Source: Bdellovibrionaceae bacterium UBA3535
GTDB lineage: Bacteria; Bdellovibrionota; Bdellovibrionia; Bdellovibrionales; UBA840
Reading direction: 5' to 3'
NCBI GenBank assembly: GCA_002376845.1
Contig: DFOS01000015.1
Coordinates: forward strand, 1-64,000
Length of the DNA stretch: 64,000 nt
Part shown: positions 23,095 to 31,416 of the stretch, one piece after another
Layout: every line of letters begins with the position of its first letter
Position numbering within the stretch: position 1 is the stretch's first letter
Notes under the pieces: generated by a model
The model's database searches: none
The model's input: the letters and a program-made list of their open reading frames with translations, nothing else
Told to the model about the DNA's origin: nothing
Made by a program: the position numbers and the translations under genes

Positions 23095-25440
23095 TTAGCC
23101 CGTTGTCATCATGCCACTAGCTACACCAGTGACTGTCTCTCGTAACAGGACTGTGTCCTTAGATTTTAATGCCTGAACCTCTAGTACGTTTAATGGATAG
23201 ATCATTGTTGAGCGCAAACGTATACTTTGTTCTAGCCAAGGATTGACCCATAAAATAGTATCTTTACCTGTAATCTCCTTTAAAAACTTTAGTGTCAATT
23301 CATACTCTTGACGAAAAAACTCCAGGTAGGATTGCGACTCCGCTGCTGGTAAGCTTGAATTTTCAAGGAAAAAACCCCAAACCGAAAGATCTACTTTGGC
23401 TAAGGTAAATGCCAACACATTCATAAAGGAGCTGAACAATCGACTCTCTTTATAGGCACGCTTCAGAGCTTGTTTTTCTGCATTTGAAGATGCCTGCCAA
23501 ACACTACCCATTCCCCACCAAACAGGGAAGTGGCTTCGAGTCTGTGTCCAACATAAAACCCATGGAATAGCTCGCAAACTACCAAGATTTAATCCAGCTT
23601 TTCTTTTGGAAGGGCGTGAGCCTATTTTTAATTGATCCAAATAGGGGTAAGGAGTTGCTACCTGCACCATATGCATGAATTTTTCATCTTCTACACACTT
23701 TAAATATTCTTGCCGCACTTTTTCCGAAAAATCTCTTAAAGCTGTCATAGATCTTTTTTGCGGATGATCCGAGGTCGAAAGACTTACGCCTGCATGAATC
23801 TTTTGTATCTGCCGTTGCAGAATTTCAGGCGTAGAGAAGGTGCGGTAGATCATCTCGCCTTGAATGGTAGCCTTAAATCTTTTTCTGGCAGAAGCAGGCC
23901 ACCAAGAAATTTGGTCCTTAATCGAGCCTCCTCCTCTTTCGACACTACCTCCTGAGCCATGAAAAAATATAGGTATTAGGCCCTCCGACTTTATCAAGCG
24001 ATCCATCTTTTTTAAGGTTTGTTGAATGATGCTGCGGCTGAATAAAGCACCGCTCTCTTTGGCGGAATCAGAGTAACCCAACATAATCTCTAGCTTCTTA
24101 TCCCATTTGCCATGAAAGGCTTTGCTAAGCTCTTTGTTCTTTAAAAATCCTGCTGTGATTTCTTCACAGTTTTCTAGCGCTTGTTTTGTTTCGTACAAAG
24201 GCACAATCGGTATGGCCAATCCTCCCATATACTTTTTCATTAGCTTTGAGGCATTCAGTACATCATCTGCGGACTCGCACATGCTAATGACAAGACCTCG
24301 AGCATACCATACAGCTTTACCTCCCTCGGCGAGCTCCCTTAACTGGCTTAGCATCCCATTAATCGCTAAGTCAGGATTACTTAGGGCTTTCCGCATTACG
24401 GCAGAATCTTCTCTTAACTCTAACGGAACCACCAGGCCTGGAAATACTTTTAACAAGGTATCTAGTCGTTCGAGCTCAGGTGCAGCCAAGCCAACGTTTT
24501 TTTCATATTGTTTTTTTACTTCAGTTAGATGCTTGTATAAAATACTAAGTTTTTTACCATCTTGATGGCCTATTTTTTTTAGTTCCGAAACTTCGCTATG
24601 AAGATCTTTGAGCCGACTTCCCAATTGAGCAAGAGGCTCGGACTGAATGTCTAAATTATTGTATATAGCGAGGCTATTTTTTATATAGGACTTTGCTGTA
24701 TGAACTAACATTTTACGTGAAGACTGAAGGGAGGCTAACATGACCGATTTATCAATGCCCGGATGGCCATCTTTGTCCCCTCCAACCCAAGAGCGAATGT
24801 AAACAGGCTGGTGCCTATCGTAATAGCTACATAGCACTTGAATGTTCGCATCTTTTAATAAGGTAGAATAAATATAATCGGCCTCATCTTGTACTGTGGG
24901 ACTTTTTGACTTCGAGATCATGGTTTTCATCATCAATAAAATCAAATGACGAACTTCCTTCTCTTCAAAATTAGATAATTTTTTATTTTTTAATCTTTTG
25001 CGAAATAAAATCATTATCTGGTCTACTAAGTGAATGAATTTAGGACTTCTAGCCTCTGTAGGATGCGCTGTTAAAACAAATATAATGGGTTTTTTGGGCT
25101 TCACATTTTGCTCTTTGCTGTCTTTGATTTGCAGCCGGTAACTTCGGTAGGTGTTTTCACAGGCATTAATCAGTTCTAAACTTACGGCAAAAGAATGGGC
25201 AATGGCTAATTGCTCCTTGGCATCATATTTTGATAAACGATTTGATATTTTATTATGTGCTTCTAGCTTTTTCTTAATAGAAGCTCGACGTAGATCTTTA
25301 TATTCTTGGCGTATCCGCTCTACTTCGCTATAAACTCTAGGACCATATTCAATCCTGGTTGCCTCACCCAGGACTTTTAACGCATAGCTCACTAAGTTCG
25401 TAAGTTCTTTTGGTAATTTCTTATCTATTATTTGTGACAT
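23095..25440 (-). CDS. ppc: Phosphoenolpyruvate carboxylase
   Basis: 781 residues from ATG 25,440 (MSQIIDKKLPKEL); the frame is open to 25,536 but the added 32 residues look non-coding. PEP carboxylase signatures: TAHPTEA (His of the active site), RSWVGGDKDGHPGI, FFHGSGGSVERGGGSI (normally HGRGGxxGRGG; here Ser replaces the Arg of the first HGRGG) and C-terminal SGMMTTG in place of RNTG. Makes oxaloacetate from PEP and bicarbonate to refill the TCA cycle. It is shorter than the ~880-residue E. coli enzyme. The HGSGG change deserves a check, but sequence length and remaining motifs argue it is functional. Single gene, own transcription unit. Confidence 0.88.
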   Translation of the reverse strand: MSQIIDKKLPKELTNLVSYALKVLGEATRIEYGPRVYSEVERIRQEYKDLRRASIKKKLEAHNKISNRLSKYDAKEQLAIAHSFAVSLELINACENTYRSYRLQIKDSKEQNVKPKKPIIFVLTAHPTEARSPKFIHLVDQIMILFRKRLKNKKLSNFEEKEVRHLILLMMKTMISKSKSPTVQDEADYIYSTLLKDANIQVLCSYYDRHQPVYIRSWVGGDKDGHPGIDKSVMLASLQSSRKMLVHTAKSYIKNSLAIYNNLDIQSEPLAQLGSRLKDLHSEVSELKKIGHQDGKKLSILYKHLTEVKKQYEKNVGLAAPELERLDTLLKVFPGLVVPLELREDSAVMRKALSNPDLAINGMLSQLRELAEGGKAVWYARGLVISMCESADDVLNASKLMKKYMGGLAIPIVPLYETKQALENCEEITAGFLKNKELSKAFHGKWDKKLEIMLGYSDSAKESGALFSRSIIQQTLKKMDRLIKSEGLIPIFFHGSGGSVERGGGSIKDQISWWPASARKRFKATIQGEMIYRTFSTPEILQRQIQKIHAGVSLSTSDHPQKRSMTALRDFSEKVRQEYLKCVEDEKFMHMVQVATPYPYLDQLKIGSRPSKRKAGLNLGSLRAIPWVLCWTQTRSHFPVWWGMGSVWQASSNAEKQALKRAYKESRLFSSFMNVLAFTLAKVDLSVWGFFLENSSLPAAESQSYLEFFRQEYELTLKFLKEITGKDTILWVNPWLEQSIRLRSTMIYPLNVLEVQALKSKDTVLLRETVTGVASGMMTTG

Positions 25441-25548
25441 TCTCAAAATATGCGATAAGAGACTTATTAGTGCAAACGTTAAAGTCCTCAAGGCATTAAA
25501 TGGCCGCATGTTTCTTCGCATATTAAGAGGCAACAAAGGAGATGCGAA

Positions 25549-25692
25549 ATGACGAGTTCAAAAAACATCAAAGTTATCGGAGCCTCTTGGCGAGATAGTT
25601 AGAGGTCTTAGAGAATATAAAGGCTATCTTAGATCGATTTAGTCGATGCCTTTGGATTTTTCAAAAATATTGGTGCTATTGAAAAATGCACT
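25549..25692 (+). pseudogene. Decayed XRE antitoxin
   Basis: AAAGGAG and ATG 25,549 open a frame that ends after 17 codons. In other frames the sequence continues as GEIVRGLREYKGY then DLVDAFGFFKNIGAIEK, which lines up with GEMVRALRELKGW and DLADASGISQTNISAIEN of the intact antitoxin at 13,728. One frameshift, one internal stop and lost bases break it. No toxin gene is left beside it. It shows the same TA family once stood here. Confidence 0.6.
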
Positions 25693-25714
25693 CGCGGATA
25701 AAAATCTAATAAAT

Positions 25715-26302
25715 CTACGTTCTAATATCTAAAGCAATATTTGGTGCAATAAAATCGAAGTATTTATATAAATGTTCATTATAGATTTGTAGGAAGATTT
25801 GCATTTCTTGATCTGTCCATTTTTCAAAAAAGAAATTCACTCTACTATTTTCTATCGAAAAATCATTTTTTCTTAAGTAAAGATCTAATTCACGTTTTGC
25901 TTCATGCAAAAATGTATCTCGATACTCTCTTTTCAAGCGTGCTGTGAAGGCATAAAACTCACGATGCATTTTACTGTTTTTAGACGCATTACTTTCAATC
26001 ACCAAAATAAGAGAGTTTGGCTTTTGCAAGTTTACTGCGTAGTGAATGGATTGTGTATCAAGGGTAAAATTTCGAAAAGGGAATCTGGATCTATATTCTA
26101 CCAGATATGCCACTGATGGCTCTACCCCCATTTGTTTGTATAACACGAGTTCTTTGGTTTCTAGGCCAGGAACGCGTTCTTCTAGAAAAGAAGCGGCCTG
26201 CTTAGCAGCTTCTAGATAAGAGGTAGATCCTTGGCTAAAAAGTGGCTTGCATTCTGCCGAATGCAAAAAGAAGCTCATAAATAGCGCGGTAAACACATAC
26301 AT
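25715..26302 (-). CDS. Secreted protein of unknown function
   Basis: 195 residues, signal-like N-terminus (ALFMSFFLHSAECKP; the AEC could be a weak lipobox). The remainder is charged with helical stretches and ends with DFIAPNIALDI. No motif recognised. A stand-alone gene between the antitoxin remnant and the small secreted pair at 26,418-27,355. Confidence 0.5.
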   Translation of the reverse strand: MYVFTALFMSFFLHSAECKPLFSQGSTSYLEAAKQAASFLEERVPGLETKELVLYKQMGVEPSVAYLVEYRSRFPFRNFTLDTQSIHYAVNLQKPNSLILVIESNASKNSKMHREFYAFTARLKREYRDTFLHEAKRELDLYLRKNDFSIENSRVNFFFEKWTDQEMQIFLQIYNEHLYKYFDFIAPNIALDIRT

Positions 26303-26417
26303 AATCTCTGAATATTAATATAGAAGCTGCTGAAAATAAAAGAAGATTTCTTAGTGGGTAATCACTACATAATATGTATAAAATCAATAGGATATGTATT
26401 GTTTCTAACAAATAAAT

Positions 26418-26681
26418 TTATTCTGACGGGCTAGCGGATAGAGCTCTGCAGTTCAGCGAGCGTTTTTTTGAACTGGGTTTTCTTTTATATTTATCACAGT
26501 GAAAAGTGATATTAAAAGTTTCTTCGCTAAAATTATTGCGTATTAAATCAAGCTGTAACTGCTTAGACACTTTTTCATTTAAATAAACTTCATTTGTAAA
26601 AACATGCCCCTGCTTTTTAGTTAGGCTGGCAGATAGGTATAAAGGTGTAAGTACGAAAATAAACAGCACATAGTACTTCAT
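26418..26681 (-). CDS. Small secreted basic protein
   Basis: 87 residues: signal peptide 1-18 (LTPLYLSAS), then a short basic domain with two Cys and a Ser/Lys-rich ending. Its ATG overlaps the stop of the upstream gene by 1 base (TAATG) with AAGGAG ahead, so the pair is translationally coupled. No family recognised. Confidence 0.5.
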   Translation of the reverse strand: MKYYVLFIFVLTPLYLSASLTKKQGHVFTNEVYLNEKVSKQLQLDLIRNNFSEETFNITFHCDKYKRKPSSKKRSLNCRALSASPSE

Positions 26682-27355
26682 TAGTTGGCTCCTTGGCTAG
26701 ATCTTGAATTGGCTTTGATTGTCTCGGAACTTATGGTTTTTGTAGAACCATCGGTAAAACAACTTTCCATAGAAATGTTATCACAGGAATCTTTAGTTGT
26801 AAGGCAAGAGGCCTCAAAAACCCCTTTTTCAATTAAGGTTTCATCCAAATAAAAATCATTCGTACAGGTGACGCTGCCTGAGCAAAGAATTTTTCCTGAG
26901 TTTGAGCCGCAAACATTTTTACTTCGGCCGCTTCCGCAAGTTATTTCTACTGAGGTGCGTGAGGTCCAAATGCAAGAGGAGTCGGGTGATCCTGGCTTTG
27001 CTTGTGCTGTATTATTGTAAGCCCCTGCATCTTTGCAAGCTAAAGATCTAGCTTTGCTAGCGATTAGTGACTCACATTTTTTAATAGCATTGGCATACTT
27101 AGCATTGCATTCTGGGTCTTTATTTCCAAAAAACATTTGTGAATAACAACCGCCCATACAAACTGCAGAAACACCAGCGCCACATTTTGGCCAAGCAGAG
27201 TCCGATTGAATTTTGTCCAATAATGTATCTAATTGGCACCCGCTAAAACGTTCTTTTATTAAGTGATTGGCATAAGTGTCGTTGCACCTAGCTTGCGCTT
27301 TTATAGCAAGTTGAAATGTAGCAATAAAAGCAATAAAAAGTATAGAAAATTTCAT
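26681..27355 (-). CDS. Cysteine-rich secreted protein
   Basis: 224 residues with signal peptide (residues 1-22, KAQARC). About 18 Cys in the mature part suggest many disulfides and a periplasmic or extracellular location. A Ser/Gly/Cys repeat area (SRTSVEITCGSGRSKNVCG) is notable. GGGGGA precedes ATG 27,355. Co-transcribed with the small basic protein downstream. No family recognised. Confidence 0.55.
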   Translation of the reverse strand: MKFSILFIAFIATFQLAIKAQARCNDTYANHLIKERFSGCQLDTLLDKIQSDSAWPKCGAGVSAVCMGGCYSQMFFGNKDPECNAKYANAIKKCESLIASKARSLACKDAGAYNNTAQAKPGSPDSSCIWTSRTSVEITCGSGRSKNVCGSNSGKILCSGSVTCTNDFYLDETLIEKGVFEASCLTTKDSCDNISMESCFTDGSTKTISSETIKANSRSSQGAN

Positions 27356-27489
27356 CTATCCCCCAAAGTGTATATATTCAATATTATGAATATTATTGTG
27401 AGTTCGATAGGATTAACCAAGATAACTAGGCCTTGGAATGGCTACTCCTCGATTGCCCTCGCACGATATCTTATCTAAAATCTATTTAG

Positions 27490-28008
27490 ATGAGACCTAA
27501 AAAACGGAAAAAAATCAGATTTAGCAAAATCATGTCCAAAGTACAATTTGATAAGGGCGCATTACAAATCCAGCAATTGCAAGGGCTCGCTCTGGTATTG
27601 ATGGGCGTTTTTCTTGGAGTTTTAATCTGGCTAATAATAGAACGGGGAGCGCATATGCCGCTGCTAATTCAGTTGGGGATAGGGCTGGCTGTGATAATTT
27701 TATTATGGGGCCTCTATGATGTTGCCACAACAAAAGTGCAACTTATCTATCAGCCGCAAAATGACCTTCTCAGACTTAAAGCACAGAGAAGAGGATTTCG
27801 TCTTCATTATAATGGTAGTGCCAAGGAGCGCTTATTTTTATCCGTACAAAAGCAAATGACAGGTAAGAGCAATATTCAACGTTTTATGGTGCAATTAAGC
27901 TACGAGGATAATCGGTGCCATATACCCTTTGTGCTGGAAGGAAACTTTCATAATCAAGCAGAGGCTGCGCAGGAGCTTCAAAATTGGCAACAAAAATTAA
28001 AAATCTAA
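27490..28008 (+). CDS. Inner-membrane protein with two helices
   Basis: 172 residues from ATG 27,490; the in-frame ATG at 27,532 is a credible alternative. Very basic N-terminus, then helices at ~35-58 and ~62-80 (LLIQLGIGLAVIILLWGLYD), then a ~90-residue cytoplasmic domain of strand-like sequence, reminiscent of PH-type bacterial membrane proteins. Function unknown. Monocistronic. Confidence 0.5.
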   Translation: MRPKKRKKIRFSKIMSKVQFDKGALQIQQLQGLALVLMGVFLGVLIWLIIERGAHMPLLIQLGIGLAVIILLWGLYDVATTKVQLIYQPQNDLLRLKAQRRGFRLHYNGSAKERLFLSVQKQMTGKSNIQRFMVQLSYEDNRCHIPFVLEGNFHNQAEAAQELQNWQQKLKI

Positions 28009-28108
28009 CTAGGAATTGCTTATGTAACTTGGCTACGTAATGCTAAGAGCTAATATCGGCAATACTATATTGCCATACAAAATACACCGTATTTACTAAG
28101 GAATTACG

Positions 28109-28618
28109 ATGATTTATTTGATCGTGGGATCAACCGGAGCAGGAAAAACCACTTATGCACGAAAAATAGCACAAGAGCTACCGGCTGTGGTGTATTCCAT
28201 AGATGAGTGGATGAGGGATTTATATGGCGCGGATATGCCGGAGGATCCAAAGCCCCAGTGGTTTTATGACAATCAAAAATGGTACACTGAGCGCATTGCG
28301 AGGTGCGAGAAGCTGATTCAGCATCTTAGTTTGCAGCGAGCTGCGATTGGTCAGGCCAGTCTTCTAGATTTAGGCTTCACTACCAAAGAACATCGCTTGC
28401 AGTGGATTCGTTTTTTTAAAGAACAAGGTATCGAGGTCCACACACATTTTTTGGACGTGCCAGTTCCAGTGAGAAAAAGCCGAGTAGAAAAAAGAAACTC
28501 CTCCAAAGGAGATACTTTTGTTATGACCGTGGATGATAGTCTATTTGAATATATGGAGAGTATATTTGAGCCGCCGTCGGAAAATGAGGGAGCCAAATTA
28601 ATCTTGATACAGCAATAG
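28109..28618 (+). CDS. AAA/zeta-type P-loop kinase-like ATPase
   Basis: 169 residues. Walker A GSTGAGKTT (residues 7-15) starts right after the first strand; SIDEW (~30) fits a Walker-B/lid acidic site of small-molecule or nucleotide kinases. A DVPVPVRKSRVEKRN segment supplies Arg residues typical of the lid. GGAAT before ATG. Similar to uncharacterised ATPases of the zeta-toxin/AAA_33 group; substrate unknown. Confidence 0.65.
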   Translation: MIYLIVGSTGAGKTTYARKIAQELPAVVYSIDEWMRDLYGADMPEDPKPQWFYDNQKWYTERIARCEKLIQHLSLQRAAIGQASLLDLGFTTKEHRLQWIRFFKEQGIEVHTHFLDVPVPVRKSRVEKRNSSKGDTFVMTVDDSLFEYMESIFEPPSENEGAKLILIQQ

Positions 28619-28638
28619 GCTAAAGGATGTGTATGCGC

Positions 28639-30066
28639 TTATTGAAAGAAAAAATGAATGGATAGCCAGCCAAGGCTCATGACAACACTTACGCCAATTA
28701 GATTTAATAGAATTCCCGCTCTCATCATATCCTTAACACGGATCATATTCGTACCAAATACAATGGCATTGGGCGGAGTGGATACCGGCATGCTAAATGC
28801 CATGCTAGCACATATAGCGGTAATCATTCCGACAACAATGGGGGAAAGATGGGTCTTTACTCCTAGCTCCATAAAAACCGGTAGTGCAACCACGCAAAGG
28901 GCAACATTGCTCATGATTTCGGTAAGAAATAGGCTTGCCAAGGCAAGAACAAAAACTAGAACGTATGGGCTGCCCATATCAAAGTTGGCCAGATAAGTTG
29001 CCGTCATTTCAATTAAGCCGACCTGCTTTAAGGCTCCGGCCATGGCCATGCCACCACCAAAAAGCAAAATAATATTCCATGGTAGGTGAGCGATATCTTT
29101 GCTGCCTAGAACTGCGGTAAAGTCCTTTGTATTGGTAGGTAGCAAAAATAATAAAATAGCTCCTGTGATGGCTATGGAGGTGTCATTTAAAAACTTCGTA
29201 TCTAATAGATAATGAATGCTGCCTTTAAAGATCCATAAAAAAGCTACCAAGCAGAAAACAACAAGAGTTATCTTTTGCTGCCGATTAAGAGGTCCAAGAC
29301 TTTTTACTTGTGCTTTTGCAAATTTACGAAAACGTTGATCTATTGGAACATTGTAGTGAAAAATACGGCGAAGCAAAAAAAATTGTAGACCTAAAACCAC
29401 TATACCGATGGGACTAACGGCCATCATCCAGCGCCAAAAATCAATTTCTATATTATAGATTTCTTCTAAAAAACCTAGGAGTACCACATTCGGAGGCGTG
29501 CCAACCGGAGTGAATATGCCTCCCATATTCGCGGAATAAGCGATCGTTAAAAAGAGGACGATACTAAAAGTTTTAAGTGTAGTTTTTTGATTCTCAGCAA
29601 GTTGCTTTGTCAAAAAGTCTACCACCGACAAGGCAATGGGGACCATCATTACAGTGGTAGCGGTATTGCTGATCCACATGCTTAAAAAGCTAGTGGCAAT
29701 CATAAACCCCAAAATAATGCCCCCATCGGAGCGGCCGGTAACTTTTAAAATATTTAGTGCAATTCGCTCATTCAGCAAAGTTTTTTCCAGTCCGCGAGCA
29801 ATGACAAAGCCACCCAAAAAAAGATAAATCGTTGGGTTGGCATAGGCGGAGGCCACCAATTTTAGTTCCATCACTCCGGTCAGCGGCAGATAAACTAAAG
29901 GCAAAAGTGCGGTAATACCTAGAGGCATAACCTCTAGAACCCACCACATAACCATCCATAACATAAGGCTTAAGGCCACTTGTGATGCTGTGGGCTCAAA
30001 AAGCAGTAAGGCCGCCGCACCTAGGGGTGGGATAAGCAAGCTAAGCCAGTTTCTCATAGCAGGCAT
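28639..30066 (-). CDS. DASS-family dicarboxylate/sodium symporter
   Basis: 475 residues with ~11 helices. Motifs of the SLC13/DASS family: WISNTATTVMMVPIA (SNT motif, ~140), VGTPPNVVLLGF, and MPVSTPPNAIVFG near the C-terminus. Imports C4-dicarboxylates or citrate with Na+. Fits with a cell that feeds on TCA acids and uses ppc. Runs opposite to the P-loop kinase gene. Substrate not determinable. Confidence 0.85.
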   Translation of the reverse strand: MPAMRNWLSLLIPPLGAAALLLFEPTASQVALSLMLWMVMWWVLEVMPLGITALLPLVYLPLTGVMELKLVASAYANPTIYLFLGGFVIARGLEKTLLNERIALNILKVTGRSDGGIILGFMIATSFLSMWISNTATTVMMVPIALSVVDFLTKQLAENQKTTLKTFSIVLFLTIAYSANMGGIFTPVGTPPNVVLLGFLEEIYNIEIDFWRWMMAVSPIGIVVLGLQFFLLRRIFHYNVPIDQRFRKFAKAQVKSLGPLNRQQKITLVVFCLVAFLWIFKGSIHYLLDTKFLNDTSIAITGAILLFLLPTNTKDFTAVLGSKDIAHLPWNIILLFGGGMAMAGALKQVGLIEMTATYLANFDMGSPYVLVFVLALASLFLTEIMSNVALCVVALPVFMELGVKTHLSPIVVGMITAICASMAFSMPVSTPPNAIVFGTNMIRVKDMMRAGILLNLIGVSVVMSLGWLSIHFFFQ

Positions 30067-30172
30067 TATGCACTGATGCTAGATGATGACAAGGGGAAAG
30101 AGGGGGCATGTTTTTGCTTTATCAAAGTTTGAATTCATATTATAAAGCAAAGAAACTTTTTCTGGGGTTAAG

Positions 30173-30442
30173 ATGGATTGGCAAGTATTTTTGACAACAT
30201 TTACTATGATTTTTATAGCGGAAATGGGAGATAAAACACAATTTGCGGCATTAGCGGCTTCGGCTGGATCAAAATCTACTTTGTCGGTTATGCTTGCTGT
30301 GGTTTTGGCATTAAGCATTGCAGGTATGCTTGGGGTTGTTGCCGGAAAGTTCCTGGGCACTATGTTGAACCCTCAATATATTAAATGGCTAAGTGGTTCC
30401 TTATTTATAGGTATTGGTGTTTGGATATTGCTTGCAAAGTAG
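30173..30442 (+). CDS. Half-size UPF0016/GDT1 family membrane protein
   Basis: 89 residues with three helices and one signature motif, AEMGDKTQFAAL (~16-27). UPF0016/TMEM165 family members usually have two copies of E-x-G-D-K-[TS] in ~200 residues and export Mn2+ or Ca2+ with H+ exchange. Single-repeat versions are known and may work as homo- or hetero-dimers. No second copy of the repeat is seen beside it. Cation efflux is inferred. Confidence 0.7.
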   Translation: MDWQVFLTTFTMIFIAEMGDKTQFAALAASAGSKSTLSVMLAVVLALSIAGMLGVVAGKFLGTMLNPQYIKWLSGSLFIGIGVWILLAK

Positions 30443-30586
30443 CATTTAAATTATTTTTTGATTAACCAATATACGCTTGATTAGGTTTTATTAGAAGGAA
30501 ATGACTACAATACTTTCTAAATAGTATTTTTAAGTACTTAAAGATACGATCAAAGTAACTAACTACACGAAAAGGGAGCACTTAAT

Positions 30587-31333
30587 ATGATGACCATTGG
30601 GCTGATTGTGACAAGTTTATTCGGGCTTCTTTTTGTCTTGCAGGAAAAGATGATTTTTTTTCCAGAGAAGCTGCCACAAGACTATCAATTTCACTTTGCA
30701 TCTGCCTTTGAAGAAATCGTGGTCTCATCAAAAGACGGTACAAAGCTGCACTCTTTGTATTTCCCCTTAGATTCTGCCAAGGCATTGGTGGTTTATTTTC
30801 ATGGGAATGCCGGCAGTCTGCGCGGCTGGGGCGCCGTTGCAGAGGAGTTCTTACAGCATGGCTACGCAGTTTTGGTTACCGACTACCGGGGATATGGCAA
30901 AAGTGAAGGTAAAATCTCTAAGGAAAGACATTTGTATGAGGATGCAGACGCCATTTATCAATATGCCAAAAGCATATATCCAGAAGAGAAGATTCTTCTT
31001 TATGGCACCTCCTTAGGAACAGGAATTGCTGCTTATCTTGCAAGTAGCAATCAGCCAGGAAGATTGATACTGCAAAGCCCTTACTATAGCTTTCAAGATC
31101 TTGCAAAAACGCTCTACCCCTTGGCTCCAAGATTTTTGTTGCGTTACAACTTACCTGTACACAAGTATCTGGCTAAGGCAAACATGCCCATTCATATTGT
31201 CCACGGCACGGAAGATAAAATCATTCCCATTGCACAAAGTGAAAAGCTAAAAGCAGAATTTCCAGACATTGACTTTGTTCGCGTGCCAGGGGGTGGGCAT
31301 AATAACCTATCTAGCTGGCTCCCAGATCTATAA
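30587..31333 (+). CDS. Alpha/beta hydrolase (Bem46-like)
   Basis: 248 residues. N-terminal anchor helix, then VVYFHGNAGSL (oxyanion-forming HGNAG), Ser nucleophile in YGTSLGTGIA, Asp in GTEDKIIP and His in GGGHNN, complete catalytic triad. The family includes esterases and acyl hydrolases at membranes. GGGAG before ATG 30,587. Natural substrate unknown. Confidence 0.85.
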   Translation: MMTIGLIVTSLFGLLFVLQEKMIFFPEKLPQDYQFHFASAFEEIVVSSKDGTKLHSLYFPLDSAKALVVYFHGNAGSLRGWGAVAEEFLQHGYAVLVTDYRGYGKSEGKISKERHLYEDADAIYQYAKSIYPEEKILLYGTSLGTGIAAYLASSNQPGRLILQSPYYSFQDLAKTLYPLAPRFLLRYNLPVHKYLAKANMPIHIVHGTEDKIIPIAQSEKLKAEFPDIDFVRVPGGGHNNLSSWLPDL

Positions 31334-31416
31334 GTGCAATGGCATGTCGATGGAAACATTATTTATTAGAATTTCTCTAGCAATCTTTTTGTCGATCTAG
31401 TACTAAATGAAGTCAT

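Noticed and set aside
25441..25536. 32-residue N-terminal extension of ppc
   Set aside because: It lacks family similarity and has an arbitrary Met-rich composition; ATG 25,440 fits the family start better.
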